Notes: a model not told the origin generated them from the letters alone. A stretch of 64,000 nucleotides of DNA from Candidatus Peribacteria bacterium (GCA_031261265.1 JAISKI010000004.1:20587-84586); one strand, 5' to 3'; positions 11,482 to 22,579 are shown, counted from the stretch's first letter. Numbers and translations are program-made.

Positions 11482-12669
11482 CTATTTCCCATAACTCTTT
11501 GCAAAGTAGTCAGCTTTTTCTCCTAATTTCTGTGATGCTACACTAGCACTTCCATGGGAGGCATCCACGATCATCGTATCATTTGCATAGGTTTCCAGAT
11601 ACCAATGCGTAAAACTCTCTGCGTAGTCTTCATCAGCATTTTTCATAGCATAGGTACTCACAAAATCCTCACTATTACAATTTTGCTTTTCCCCTGCCCA
11701 ACAAATCGGAGCAAACTCCGCACTTCTAGGATCTTTGAAATAATAAAAGTAATGCCCTAATTCATGGATCAAAATCTGTCTAATATATTTAGTAAAATTC
11801 GCACGATAGCTCTCGGTCTCACAGAGATTGATATTCAGATTGATCTGTTTGAATTTCTTATTGCTTCCATCCGTTTTCTGAGTCATGTGATAACTTCCTT
11901 TTGTAGTCCCACATCCTTGGACATAATTCACAAAAATTTTTTCGTTCAGCGTTTTTAAATCATTGGCATTCAAAAATCAGAATTCCTTCAAGAGCCCAAT
12001 CTCTTTTTGAAGTTGATCCTCCGTACGCTGTCCGATAGCGATTTGGGCGGGAGTCTCCAAATTTTCTGTATCATTCACGAGAGTGAGAAAGCTTTTCTCT
12101 GTGGTGACTTCTGGTGCACTTCCATGGGAATCCTCATTCACAGGGACCACTTTAGTTGTACTTACCTGATTGGCACTACTGACTTTGCTAATAGCATTGC
12201 TTATTTTCGTACTAGTGCTACTTACCGTTTTTGTGGTATCTTCTATTCCTAGATACAGATCCTGAGTCTGTTGGAGGAGAGAGTAAAAGAGATATTTCTG
12301 TTTACAAAACACTGCTTCATCAGGAGAATTGATCGCCAAGAGTAATCCTTTGAGCGAGGCAAATCTTTTACTGAGTTCAGCCTTAGTAGTCTGAGCATTG
12401 ATTTTTTTCGCTACCGATTCTTGCATAGTTCCCGCAAGTGCTTTAGCATTTTTGATAGTCTCCGCATCACATTTCTCTTCCAAAACTGCGTAAATTGTCG
12501 GATAGGGAAATCTTTGCTGGACCTTGACGTTAGTGAGTTTAAGAGCGTTTTCTATCGCGGTTTGAGTATCAATAATGGAGCGTTCAGCTTTTTGACTCGT
12601 CGCTCCAGAGATTCCACCGACCACGAGGATCAGACAACTCATGATAATTCCAGCTTTTTCATACTGCAT
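11482..12669 (-). CDS. Secreted zinc metallopeptidase
   Basis: 395 residues, joined across one TGA (Gly) at 11974-11976. The N-terminal hydrophobic segment (IIMSCLILVVGGISGA) acts as signal or anchor. A helical/Ser-Thr-rich middle follows, then a catalytic C-terminal domain with LIHELGHYFYYFKD (HExxH-type; His, Glu, His visible) and, ~45 residues later, DEDYAESFTHWYLE, which probably supplies the third ligand. The arrangement matches the protein at 60744-61754 (HEVGHILDLG ... DPFEDFAECHNLY), so they are likely distant paralogues. The substrate is unknown; action at the cell surface is inferred. Confidence 0.7.
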
Positions 12670-12825
12670 TCTTATAAAGATTAGAGAATAAATACATGTA
12701 TATTATAAATAAAAATAAATATATGTCAAATATTTGAAGAGATTTTATTGAAAAAGGGAATAATACAAAATCATACTTCTATTATTTTTGCCTTTGAAAA
12801 ACAATTTGTCCGCTGGATATAGTTT

Positions 12826-12868
12826 TCCTCCCTGTTAGGGGAAGTGCCCGTAGGGCGGAGGGGTTGTA
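12826..12868. repeat. Intergenic palindromic repeat (type A)
   Basis: cctccctgttaggggaag followed by gcccgtagggcggagggg. It is the inverse of the element inside mnmA (4474-4520). The remaining ~250 bp between the flanking genes show no other feature except the possible leader of the next gene. Confidence 0.7.
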
Positions 12869-12966
12869 GAAAATAGATTCCTGCTTGATTTTTTCTTCAA
12901 GTTCCCTATACCCTAAAATGGTAATCCTCTTTGGATCCCTCATTTTGCTTTACTTCATCAGAGCTA

Positions 12967-15900
12967 ATGAAATTTTACTTCAGACTTTTTTCCTTTTTCC
13001 TATGCCGAGTGTTCCTGATGCCCGTAGCTCTTTTTGCTAATTACGAAGCATTTACCCAAACCCTCCAAAAAGTCTGAATAGATATCTCTGTCATCGAAAA
13101 AAAATCCAGTATTTCCCGTTTCGAAATGGCGAGACTCCTAAATGCGATCGAGTGTGAAGACTGTATTGTTCCTTCTCCTCGAACCCAACAGCATTATTCC
13201 CTTCAATTTTGGACAGATTTTTCAAAAACTCCTGATAGAAACCTCCAAGATATCACCTACCGTGGAGCTTGGCGAGAAAAACAGGACTACTATTATTGTG
13301 TAGCCTATGTCGGGGAGCAGGAATATATGAAAGGATATCCTCAGGCGACTTCTCCGATCTGTGGCGGAAAATTTTGTGGACAAAACGCGATCACCAAACC
13401 AGAATTTTTTCAGGCAGTGCTCAATATCATTGATGAAACGATTATGAAAAATTATCAGGCTAATCGAGCAGATATCAAAAATCGGGTAGCAAAACTCTCT
13501 CCAGCAAGTTATCAGTACAGAGTCCTCGTGGAAAAAGATCTCCAAGCGATTCAATCTGCAGACACTAAATCCAAAGCTATTACCACTTCCGACCAATTCC
13601 AAGCCTATCTCAAATATTGTATGTTCAACCTGTCTCAATGTGGCTTCCAAACCTTTGGAAATATCGGATATGGATATTGGCCCGTCAGTGAGCTCAATGT
13701 GCTGATCAGAGAAGGGATCATTACCAGAACCGACATCGAAAATATCTATGATAATCTGAAAGGCTCTGATGCTCTCAAAATTCTCTACTATGTCTACCGA
13801 AATTACAGTAAATGTTCCGTAAATGATGATTATGACTGTGATACGATTTCCAATAAAGACGATAATTGCCCTTACACCTACAATCCCAATCAGCTAGATA
13901 TGGACTATGATGGGAAAGGAAATGTGTGTGATGATGATATCGATGGCGATGGTAAAAAAAATCCTGAGGGAATAGTCGATGATAATGATAATATTATCAT
14001 TGGAAAATGGGACCCTGAGGGAGATGATACTCCGCTCGGCGAGGGGAAAAGAGGATTTGGACTCTTCATCAATGTACAAACCTTGACCGATACCATTCCT
14101 GCCAGAATCACCGCAAAAGTCATTACGGACGGCGATCTCCAATCTCTCCAACGATCCATGGATGATGGGAAAAATTACACCACCACGCTTCCGAGTATCA
14201 TGCATACCTATAACGCTCCTGGTACCTATACGATTTCTGTCCTTGCTACCGATAAATCAGGAAAAAAAGCTGAAGCTAGCACGAAAGTCTACATTGCACC
14301 AGGCACCAATTTACAATATCAGCTTGCTATTCAACCTGCTTTCACTTTCAAAAATGGGGAAATTGAATATGCTTTTTCTGCTAGCTCCAAAGGAGATTTA
14401 GATGGTATCGTGCGAAGTTTCAATAACAAAGATATCACGGAAGTAAAAATCAATGAAGCAGTGAAAAAAACCTTTCCACAAAATGAAACGATTACGGTGC
14501 ATGCCAAGGCATATTACCAAAATGAGCTGAAAGCTGTCGCCTCTATGACTCTCATCCACGCTTCCTCTCCAAAATTTTCTTCCCTTCAGGTCACGAAAGG
14601 CACTCTCCAAACTCCCACCTCTATCACTACAAATCTGGTAGGGCAGAGAGTCCAAGAAATCACCAATATCTTGCGAAATTGGGGTGATGGTACTACGACT
14701 ACAGGCACCAGTCTGACAGCTTCCCATCTTTATCCTTCTTCTGGGATCAAAACTCTCCAACAAACGATCTTTCTGAAAAACGGACAACACCTAGAAAATG
14801 TGGTCACCTTCTTCGTAGAAAACCCCTTCAAATCCCACTCAATGGCACTCAATATCAATGGTACCCAATTTTCTTATGCCCAGGCTCAAGCCACAAATCT
14901 TTCCCTCTCTCTGCTACCAATTTCCTCTGCTACCCCTATCAGTATTACCAATACTTTCGGAGTCAATCAAACCCAAACTTTTCCCGCAACTCCGCTTTCA
15001 AAAATTAAACTGCAAACTACCTACACCAGTGCAGGAAGCAAAACGGTCACCTCTTTTGGAGAAATCAATAGATGTGTTTCCCTAGTAAATCAAGGGACCG
15101 TCTATGTTTCTTCTGCAGACCGCTGTCTTACCGCCCTCAAAAACGGTACCCTTTCTCAATATAAATGTGATATGGATGGAGACAGTATCCCCGATATCTG
15201 TGATGATGATATCGATGGTGATGGTAAAAAGAATCTTTTGGGGCTCATCCAATATGAAAAAGCTGATTGTAGCTATGATAGTGAAAATATTGACGAAGAA
15301 ATCCTGAGAAAACACTTTGGAGTCTGTTCTCTAGATAATTGCCCTTTTGCTCTCAATTCCGATCAGGTGGATCTCAATAATAATGGAATCGGAGACCTGT
15401 GTGAATCTCGAACCGTCAGGACAATTTCCACTCCTGTGAATAATGACACTTTACGAAAATACGATCAAGATAAAGACGGAATCCCTGATGATGTGGACCT
15501 GTGCCCAAGTATTCCTGGAGATAGAGCTCATCAAGGATGTCCAGGATTTTGAAAAGAAAATGATCCTACAGATCTTTGTGAATCTTCTGTCCCTTCCACC
15601 TGTGGAAATGGGAAACTTGACCCAGGAGAGACCTGTCTGACCTGTCCTGAAGATGCAGGAAGCCAGTGTATTATCTGTGGCGATGCGATTTGTGATCCTG
15701 GGGAATCAAATGTGAATTGTCCTACCGACTGTCCTCCACCTCCAGGAAAATGCTGAGATGGGGTGTTAGATCCAGGGGAGACGTGTAGAGATTGTCCAGA
15801 GGATACGGGTCCTTGTAAACCGTTATGTTGAGATGGGAAATGTGAAGTAGGGGAATCCAATATCAACTGTCCATCAGATTGTCCTCCGCCTCCAGGCACC

Positions 15901-17478
15901 TGTTGAAATGGAAAGATAGATCCAGGAGAGACGTGTAGAGATTGTCCCGCAGATACAGGACCTTGTAAACCGTTATGTTGAGATGGGAAATGTGAAGTAG
16001 GAGAATCGAATGTGAATTGTCCATCAGATTGTCCTCCGCCTCCAGGCACTTGTTGAAATGGGAAGATAGATCCAGGGGAGACGTGTAGAGATTGTCCCGC
16101 AGATACGGGTCCTTGTAAACCGTTATGTTGAGATGGGAAATGTGAAGTAGGGGAATCGAATGTGAATTGTCCAGCGGATTGTCCTCCAATAGATGAAAAA
16201 TGTTGAAACGGGAAACTAGATCCAGGAGAAAACTGTTCTACTTGTCCTAGTGATGCAAAACCTTGTGATCCCGTGAATCCAAAATGTGATGGTATTTGTG
16301 GAGTAAATGACTGTAAGACTTGTCTTTCCGATTGTGATACGACCAATATTTGTCTAGCCTACTGTGTGCAAAATGGGAAGAAAGATCCTTTAGAAACTTG
16401 TGATCCTACAGATTTAACAAAACAATGACGAGGAAATAAAGGTTGTTCCACTACTTGCCAACCGATTAATGAAGGCGGTCCAGAAGACCCCGATTGTGAT
16501 GGAGTTTGTGGAGTAAATGACTGTGAAGTGTGCCTTTCTGACTGTGATACGACCAATATTTGTCTAGCCTACTGTGTGCAGAATGGGAAGAAAGATCCAC
16601 TAGAAACATGTGATCCCACGGATTTGACGAAACAATGACGAGGAAATAAAGGTTGTTCCACTACCTGCCAACCTATTAATGAGGGTGGTCCAGAAGACCC
16701 CGATTGTGATGGAGTTTGTGGAGTAAATGATTGTGAAGTGTGCCTTTCTGACTGTGATACGACCAATATTTGTCTAGCTTACTGTGTGCAAAATGGAAAG
16801 AAAGACCCATTAGAAACATGTGATCCCACGGATTTGACGAAACAATGACGAGGAAATAAAGGCTGTTCCACTACCTGCCAACCGATCAATGAAGAAAATC
16901 CCAACTGTGACGGAATCTGTGGAGTAAATGACTGTACTGTCTGTATTTCTGACTGCGAAAAAACGGATATTTGTTTATCTTACTGTATTCCTAATGGAAT
17001 CCGTGATCCAGGCGAAGAATGTGATCCTAGCGAAGCAGGATGTACAGCTTTTTGTAAACGAATCAATCCGCCAGAGACTCGCTGTGATGGTATTTGTGGA
17101 GTCCTCGATTGCGATCTCTGTCCTACTGACTGTGACCAGACGGAGAGGTGTATTACTCACTGTGGAAACGGTATCTTGGATCCAGGCGAGGAATGCGATG
17201 CAGGACTTCTTAATGGGAAAAATGGAATCTGTTCCCTAACCTGTAAAATGGAGACCTGCGGAAATGGAAGAGTGGATCCAGGCGAAACTTGTGAAAGTTG
17301 TCCTCAAGATCTCTCTCGATGTATCGTAGAGCAAAATTGTAATATGTGTCCGTGTCCGTATGCGGATTTTGCAAGTGATTTAATTCTGAAAGATCGTATT
17401 AGAGCAAAGCTCCGAGATGCCTCTAGAAAAGTCTTTTATAGCTTCTCCCCAGAGGTTTTGCTTTCTAATTTTCTCTAA
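12967..17478 (+). CDS. Giant secreted protein: SLH-like, thrombospondin-3, PKD-like and Cys-rich repeats
   Basis: 1503 residues read through many TGAs. Order: a signal peptide (MKFYFRLFSFFLCRVFLMP...FA); an SLH-like helix pair (res ~15-60, ISRFEMARLLNAIECEDC); an unrecognised region; thrombospondin type-3 calcium-binding repeats (DDYDCDTISNKDDNCP, DIDGDGKKN, again near res 735-860); and PKD-like beta domains between them (HTYNAPGTYTISVLATDKSG). Then come ~4 Cys-rich repeats of 50 residues (CGDGKCEVGESNVNCPSDC / GKIDPGETCRDCP) and ~4 of 70 residues (CDGICGVNDCEVCLSDCD ... CSTTCQPINEG), ending with CGNGRVDPGETCESCPQD. The Gly after Cys in each 50-mer is TGA. It is likely a calcium- and disulfide-stabilised surface protein or adhesin. 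Confidence 0.75.
15598..16200 (+). repeat. Tandem 150-bp coding repeats (about four copies)
   Basis: The element ending agatgggaaa recurs at 15840, 15990 and 16140, an exact 150-bp period with near-identical sequence. A degenerate fourth copy precedes it. Each encodes 50 residues with ~8 Cys and a TGA glycine after tgt. Confidence 0.85.
16260..17060 (+). repeat. Tandem 210-bp coding repeats (three strong, one degenerate)
   Basis: Identical landmarks (ctactgtgtgcaaaatgg) end near 16380, 16590 and 16800, a 210-bp period of 70 residues. A divergent copy follows. The spacing is conserved to the base, so the copies probably arose by recent unequal recombination. Confidence 0.85.
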
Positions 17479-17548
17479 CAGGAAAACTTTACGTCCTTTA
17501 CGATTGGGCTTTTTTAGTATCTCATCATTCCTTCTACAAAAAAATGAC

Positions 17549-17577
17549 TTGACTTTTGATATATATATGAATATACT
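17549..17577 (+). promoter_or_regulatory. Strong predicted promoter
   Basis: TTGACT (17549-17554), a 17-bp spacer containing gatatatatatg, and TATACT (17572-17577), 17 bp before the ATG at 17594. It belongs to the same promoter style as 18562-18590 and 33352-33380. Confidence 0.75.
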
Positions 17578-17593
17578 AAGAAAAACAAAAAAT

Positions 17594-17995
17594 ATGGAAA
17601 CAATACAAATGTCCTACCAGCAGTGGGAAAATCTCTGTAAACGGTGTGGAAAATGTTGCCACATCAAGCACAGAGTGGGGAAAGTCACAATCATAGATCC
17701 AGAGCTTGTCTGTCCCCATTTACGGAGTGACAATAGCTGTGACATCTATGAGCATCGACTAAGCTCGGAGTGTCTTTCAGTACAGGAAGTACTCCAAAAG
17801 GGAATTTCAGGGATCATTCCTGAGAGTTGTGCATATGCACACCTGAATCCAGCATACAGATTTGCCATAGATGCTCCTACAATGGAGGAATTCTGGCAGG
17901 TAGTAGTTAAAAATGGAAGTGTGTGTAAAATGAGATTAGACCGATACCTTTGGGGATTGGTCACAAAAACGCGAGAAATCGCAGTAGAAGAATAA
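17594..17995 (+). CDS. YkgJ-type cysteine cluster protein
   Basis: 133 residues. The Cys-rich CKRCGKCCHIKHRVG ... VCPHLRSDNSCDIYEHRLSSEC pattern is that of the YkgJ/UPF0153 family, thought to bind Zn or Fe-S. The physiological role is not established. The start at 17594 was chosen because the -10 box ends 16 bp before it; longer in-frame starts overlap the promoter. All glycines are GGN. Promoter and codon choice group it with the standard-code-like genes of this region, probably co-transcribed with the lipoprotein at 18020. Confidence 0.75.
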   Translation: METIQMSYQQWENLCKRCGKCCHIKHRVGKVTIIDPELVCPHLRSDNSCDIYEHRLSSECLSVQEVLQKGISGIIPESCAYAHLNPAYRFAIDAPTMEEFWQVVVKNGSVCKMRLDRYLWGLVTKTREIAVEE

Positions 17996-18019
17996 AGTAA
18001 AAATAAAAAAATTACAGAA

Positions 18020-18490
18020 ATGAAAAAAAGTTGGAAAGTGTGTTTGAGTTTATTAGTGGTAGTTGCAGGGATGCTCTTCACCTCCTGCGAAAAGGAAGAG
18101 TACCATTACACGACGATTATAGTCCAGCCTGGATCTGATCCAGCAGGCGATGGAAATGGTGATAATAATGGCAACAACAATGGAACCAACAGCGATGATG
18201 TTTATTTCATCGTGGATGGCAAATCGGTAAAAGAAATTACCATCTATCAGGACATCCTGTTAGAATTGGTCCCTGCGAAAAAAGCAGATGGATTCTTTAC
18301 CGTCTGGTATTACTGGGCTCCTGAAGGAATTCGCTGGACCCCACCCACAAGTGGGCAGTATAGTGGAAGATACATCAATTATGTCGTGCACCAAAAGGGG
18401 CTAGACGACACCTTCTATGCCCAATACTACGATCGTATCACAGGGCAAGAATTATCAAAAAAGGTGGCACTCATAATCCACCATCGGTAG
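18020..18490 (+). CDS. Putative lipoprotein
   Basis: 156 residues. A lipoprotein signal peptide with lipobox (KVCLSLLVVVAGMLFTSC, cleavage before Cys) is followed by a Gly/Asn/Asp linker and a ~95-residue beta-rich domain (VYFIVDGKSVKEITIYQD, FTVWYYWAPEGIRW). No family was recognised. The TSC lipobox followed by EKEE is reminiscent of Bacteroidota lipoproteins, by general resemblance only. There are no TGA codons, and it ends with TAG followed by a terminator. It lies 24 bp after the YkgJ gene. Confidence 0.65.
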   Translation: MKKSWKVCLSLLVVVAGMLFTSCEKEEYHYTTIIVQPGSDPAGDGNGDNNGNNNGTNSDDVYFIVDGKSVKEITIYQDILLELVPAKKADGFFTVWYYWAPEGIRWTPPTSGQYSGRYINYVVHQKGLDDTFYAQYYDRITGQELSKKVALIIHHR

Positions 18491-18506
18491 GACGGACCTA
18501 CCAAAG

Positions 18507-18538
18507 AGAGCGAGCTGAAATACAGTCTCGCTTTTCTC
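18507..18538 (+). terminator. Rho-independent terminator
   Basis: agagcgag ... ctcgctttt with a 12-nt loop, just after the lipoprotein gene. It is related in sequence to the terminator at 19600-19632. Confidence 0.65.
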
Positions 18539-18561
18539 GATAAAAAATTTACCACTTAGCC

Positions 18562-18590
18562 TTGACATTTATGATGTAAATGTGTATACT
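18562..18590 (+). promoter_or_regulatory. Strong predicted promoter
   Basis: TTGACA (18562-18567), a 17-bp spacer, and TATACT (18585-18590). It is followed by the A-rich leader aaataaaaaaaataaaa and ATG 18619. Confidence 0.8.
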
Positions 18591-18618
18591 CCCAAAACAC
18601 TAAATAAAAAAAATAAAA

Positions 18619-19077
18619 ATGGCAAAAGAACAACCAGAAAAAGAAATGAAGATTCTCTGTCTTCATCTCTGTGGAAACCTCGGTAATTTTTCCCTTCGCT
18701 TAGGGAATAATCTAAGAAAAAAGAAGGAGGAATACCGCAGAGGCTTCCCCGTGGATGCTGACATGGCAACTCTCACCTTCTCTTCGTTCCCGCAGATAGA
18801 AAAAGCTATCAAAGGACTGAAGGAGAAATTCCAGGCTTGTATTGTCTTTGGTACGGACAAATGTCTTAAAGGCACGGGAAAGTACAAAGGAAAGGAAGAA
18901 AAACTCCTTACCCTCTTAAAGGCATTACTTCCTGATTGTGAGTCCCACGTATTTTGTGAATACTCATATGAGGGACCGCAAGACAATGCGGACCGTATTG
19001 AATGGGATATTATCCCCTTTCTATGGGAAGCATTGGAAAAATGGGAAGCTAAACAGGAAATGGAGGTAGCCATATGA
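18619..19077 (+). CDS. Unknown 152-residue protein ending at TGA
   Basis: Basic-to-neutral soluble protein (MAKEQPEKEMKILCLHLCGNLGNFS...FLWEALEKWEAKQEMEVAI) with no recognised domain. The coding frame ends at TGA 19075-19077, which overlaps the ATG of the next gene as ATGA, a classical translational-coupling junction. In code 25 the frame would instead run on for 76 codons to TAG 19303-19305, through the lipoprotein signal sequence in another frame, giving an implausible tail. All glycines are GGN. I therefore place the end at the TGA and treat this as a standard-code gene. Confidence 0.6.
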   Translation: MAKEQPEKEMKILCLHLCGNLGNFSLRLGNNLRKKKEEYRRGFPVDADMATLTFSSFPQIEKAIKGLKEKFQACIVFGTDKCLKGTGKYKGKEEKLLTLLKALLPDCESHVFCEYSYEGPQDNADRIEWDIIPFLWEALEKWEAKQEMEVAI

Positions 19078-19580
19078 AAACCTTCTTCTCTCTTCTATTT
19101 TCCCTTTTTATCCTCTGCACGAGTTGCAGTTGGCAGGGAGACGATCCCTTTGAAGACGAAATCACTACTTGTCCTGGTTCAGATGGCTCTACCCCTGGAA
19201 ATGGCTCAGGATCGGGTTCAGGGGATTCCAATCCTGGAGATGGAAAATATTCCAATGCTCCGAGAGCTGAACTGGGAATCGATCCCGACTGCTATATGCC
19301 AGTAGGCGTAGGCATTCGGATTGTGGATGAAAACCGCTATTTCATTGAGAATACTCAGTTGAGCTTCTCAAAAGGAAACAGAGGGATTCATGTATTGACT
19401 CATTCTTCCCTTCGGAATAGAGCAATCTACTTCCAATTTGGAGAAGGGCAGCCGATCTTCAAAGAATCGGTGAAAAAAAATGGGTGGAATTACTTCGCCC
19501 TACAAAAAAAGAACCACACTCCGGAATGGCTCTACATTACGATAGGGAGCACTACTACCAAGGTATTCTTGGTATACTAG
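19074..19580 (+). CDS. Putative lipoprotein
   Basis: 168 residues. The signal peptide and lipobox (FSLLFSLFILCTSC) are followed by an acidic Gly/Ser linker (GNGSGSGSGDSNPGDG) and a ~100-residue domain (AELGIDPDCYMPVGVGIRIVDENRYF...) of unknown family. The architecture matches the lipoprotein at 18020: lipobox, low-complexity linker, small beta-rich domain. Its start overlaps the upstream stop (ATGA). It ends with TAG and a terminator. Confidence 0.65.
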   Translation: MKTFFSLLFSLFILCTSCSWQGDDPFEDEITTCPGSDGSTPGNGSGSGSGDSNPGDGKYSNAPRAELGIDPDCYMPVGVGIRIVDENRYFIENTQLSFSKGNRGIHVLTHSSLRNRAIYFQFGEGQPIFKESVKKNGWNYFALQKKNHTPEWLYITIGSTTTKVFLVY

Positions 19581-19599
19581 CCCTACGGAAACCTAACTA

Positions 19600-19632
19600 T
19601 AAAAAGCGAGCAGAAATCCTGTTTCGCTTTTT
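19600..19632 (+). terminator. Rho-independent terminator
   Basis: aaaaagcga ... ttcgcttttt, directly after the second lipoprotein gene. Confidence 0.75.
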
Positions 19633-19756
19633 GTGTATACTCCCAAAAAAATGTAAAGCCAAACGTGTGCAGGAAGTGAGATTTTTCTTGCTTTTTTTTC
19701 TCTTTTCGAGTAGTATATAAAAGACAAGGTAAATTTTATTCCCTCATCTCTCTCCC

Positions 19757-20380
19757 ATGACCTATATTCACGAAGAACTCCTTGATGAAATCGAAACCCT
19801 TAAAGATTCAGGGAAATTTGATGAAGCGATCAGGAAAGTAAATGTAATTCTTTCCAAAGATCCAAGCAATGAAGAAGCATTACTTCAGATAGCAGATATT
19901 CATTATCGCAGAAATGAAATAGATAAAGCTGATAAAGCAGTGGATTTTCTCAATATCCAGAAAAAAAACGATCCCCTCGGACTCTATATTAAAGGGATCC
20001 TAGAAATGGAAAAAAATAATCGAAAAGAAGCTAGAGATATTTTAAAAAAAGCGTTGGATCTCACTCATGGAGATAATCACGAAATTATCCGTTGTTATGG
20101 ACTCTGCGAATATTGGTATGGAAATAGAGAGAAAGGGATGTCTTACCTCAAAGAAGCCTTTGAAATGAATGGGCAAGATGCAGAAGTAGTCTACAATATT
20201 ATTCAAATCCATATGCTAGAGCATTCTTATGCAAAAGCAAAAGAAATGATCAATTATTTTTATGCGAATCATGCAGATCTCAAAGTCGTAGATAAAACTT
20301 TAGAGCGATACGATAAAAAAGTTGCTTTATTTGAAAAGTTTTTGGCAACTCAGCAGATTCTCAAGGGAGTAAAAATATAG
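19757..20380 (+). CDS. TPR-repeat protein
   Basis: 207 residues made almost entirely of ~34-residue helix-turn-helix repeats: GKFDEAIRKVNVILSKDPSNEEAL, RNEIDKADKAVDFL, NNRKEARDILKKALDL, GNREKGMSYLKEAFEMNGQD. TPR proteins act as protein-protein scaffolds; the partner is unknown. There is no signal peptide and no TGA codons. It precedes the MacA/MacB-like pair by 80 bp but no functional link is evident. Confidence 0.75.
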   Translation: MTYIHEELLDEIETLKDSGKFDEAIRKVNVILSKDPSNEEALLQIADIHYRRNEIDKADKAVDFLNIQKKNDPLGLYIKGILEMEKNNRKEARDILKKALDLTHGDNHEIIRCYGLCEYWYGNREKGMSYLKEAFEMNGQDAEVVYNIIQIHMLEHSYAKAKEMINYFYANHADLKVVDKTLERYDKKVALFEKFLATQQILKGVKI

Positions 20381-20461
20381 TATCCAAATAGTGTCACATT
20401 CCTCTCACTTTTTCGTTGTATCTAATAGGAAAATAGCTTTTTACTTAGTTTCAGCGGAAGT

Positions 20462-22546
20462 ATGACACGATTACGTAAGCTTTTAGGAATGAGTCGAAAA
20501 AAGTGGACTCTGATTGTAATTCTTCTCGCCCTAGTGGGGATAGGAGGACGATGGGGATATCAGCATTTTTTTGCTACTGATTTGGGCAATGATGAATATC
20601 TTTCCAACGATATGACGGTCGAAAAAGGAGACGTAATAAATTCCCTCCAAATGAATGGAAGAGCGAATTTTTCTAGTACGCAAAAACTCACGTTCCCCAA
20701 TTCTGGAAGAATTACGGGGGTCTACAAAAAAGTCGGTGATCTCGTGAAAGCGGGAGAAGTGATTGCTAGAATGGACACCTATGAAATAGATAATCAGCTA
20801 GAAAAATCAAAAATTGATCTAGAAAATGAACAGAGAAGTCTGGAAAAGGCTTTGGACGGTTCCAAAAGGGATTTGGAGATTCTGCAAGCGGAAAAGAAAT
20901 ATCAAGCATTACTTTACGAACAACAAAATGCTCCTACTTCTCTCAAACTTGCTTTGCAAACGGTAGAAAATGAGTATATCAATAAAAAGAATGAATATCA
21001 ACAAGCGGTGCGTGAATACGAGAAAAAACAAAAAGACTACGAAACGAAAAAGAAAACGTATGACGAAATTCTGACCCTGAATAAATCAGGGACTATTTTG
21101 CATTCAGACGAAGTTTTGAAAAATAAAGTTGAGGACCTAAAATTTACTGCCGATGATGTGAGAAAAGAGTTAGATACCTTAGACAAGATCATGCTTTACA
21201 CCACAAAATATGGAACCACTAAACCAGACTATTATATGTATATTGGTGCAAAAGATCAAAACACTAAAAATCAAGTGGAACGTCTTTTCCGAGAAATGTA
21301 TGCTACTGCCACCACTCTCTATACTCGAGCCAATAGCGGTCAATTACTTACGCTTCCTGAAGTAGAACTAAAATCCCAACTCATTCAGCAGTATGAGGTG
21401 TTAAAAGAAGTAGCAGAGCAAAAAACTGCTTTGAGTATTGCGGTAGAAAAGATGTTTGAAGCGAGTATTGAAAGTGCGGGGACTCCACGAAGCAGAGTGA
21501 GCATCGCTGATGGAAGATCTCTTAAAACTACAGCAAACACCGCGATTGATGAAATTTTGGGATTAGCAAAACCAGAAACCATTGGAGAAAAAGCAAAATC
21601 AGAATTAGAAGACTTGAAACTAGAGCTCGACAAGCAGCAGCAAGCATTAGATAAACTCAAAATTGAGTACGATCAGCTAGATGCAGAGAAAGCAAAAAAG
21701 ATTTCCGATACTAAAATGGACTATGAAATGAAAGATTTGGAAGTGAAAATCGCAAAAACCGAATTAGATGATCTGAAAAAAGGAGAGAACGAAGAAGTAA
21801 AACAGATTAGAAATAATATCAAGCAGAAACAAAAAGAGATTGAGACGATTAGCAAGAGATATGATGACTATACCTTGAAAGCGAACTTTGATGGGGTAGT
21901 GACCAAAATGAACTTACAAGTAGGAGATACGGTGGGAGGAGGACAGTATGGTAATTCCACAGAGGAAAAATCTGTTTCTATTGAAAATCCCGATAATTTG
22001 GAAATCAAACTCAACGTAGATCAGACCGATATTGCAAAACTCTCTGTGGGAATGCCAGTGAAAATTCTGTTAGATGCTTTGCCAGATTCTCCTTATACAG
22101 GGACACTCGTAGAGATCGATACTACTGCAGGTGATGGCGATGGATATGGTGGAGGAGGTGCAAGTTATAAAGCAAAAGTAGTGTTCACCAAAAAACCTGA
22201 TGATATTATTTTATGAGCCATGACAGCAATGATTACGATTATCTTAGAAGAAGCTCATGACGTACTAACAGTGCCAAATATCGCGATTTCTGAGGGATTC
22301 CAAGGACCCATGGTAATGAAAGTTGAAAATGGAAAATATAAAAAAGTAGCAGTAGAAGTCTGAATCTCTGATGAGGCAAATACAGAAATTGTCTCAGGAT
22401 TGTCTGAGGGAGATGTGATTATGGGAGTCTTTATCGACAAAGAGGGAATAGAATCTGCAGGTTTGAATGATGATAATAGCGATACGGGTGATCAGGGTGA
22501 CTCTTCTGTTCGTGGTGGAGGAGGAGGTTCGGTGCAGGTTTTATAA
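20462..22546 (+). CDS. HlyD/MacA-type membrane fusion protein
   Basis: 694 residues; two TGAs near the C-terminus read as Gly. N-terminal anchor (WTLIVILLALVGIGGRWGYQHFF), then the biotinyl-lipoyl-like half FPNSGRITGVYKKVGDLVKAGEVIARMD. A very long coiled-coil hairpin follows (res ~115-470, many Lys/Glu heptads), then the second lipoyl half LKANFDGVVTKMNLQVGDTVGGG, a beta-barrel (LEIKLNVDQTDIAKLSVGMPVKI) and a C-terminal membrane-proximal domain with a Gly-rich tail. In Gram-positive-type cells such adaptors work with MacB-like permeases in export. The permease follows 33 bp downstream. The coiled coil is longer than usual. Confidence 0.85.
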
Positions 22547-22579
22547 TCAGATTTTATTTTTCTTTTCCTGACTACGAGG

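Noticed and set aside
15531..16346. Long open frame (271 codons) on the minus strand
   Set aside because: It is the antisense shadow of the tandem Cys-rich repeats; the plus strand encodes a coherent domain series.
15598..17060. Possible CRISPR-like array because of regular spacing
   Set aside because: Periods of 150 and 210 bp are in frame with no short repeat/unique spacer structure; they are protein repeats.
17417..17593. Longer start for the YkgJ-type gene
   Set aside because: It would overlap the 12967 gene and contain the -35/-10 promoter boxes.
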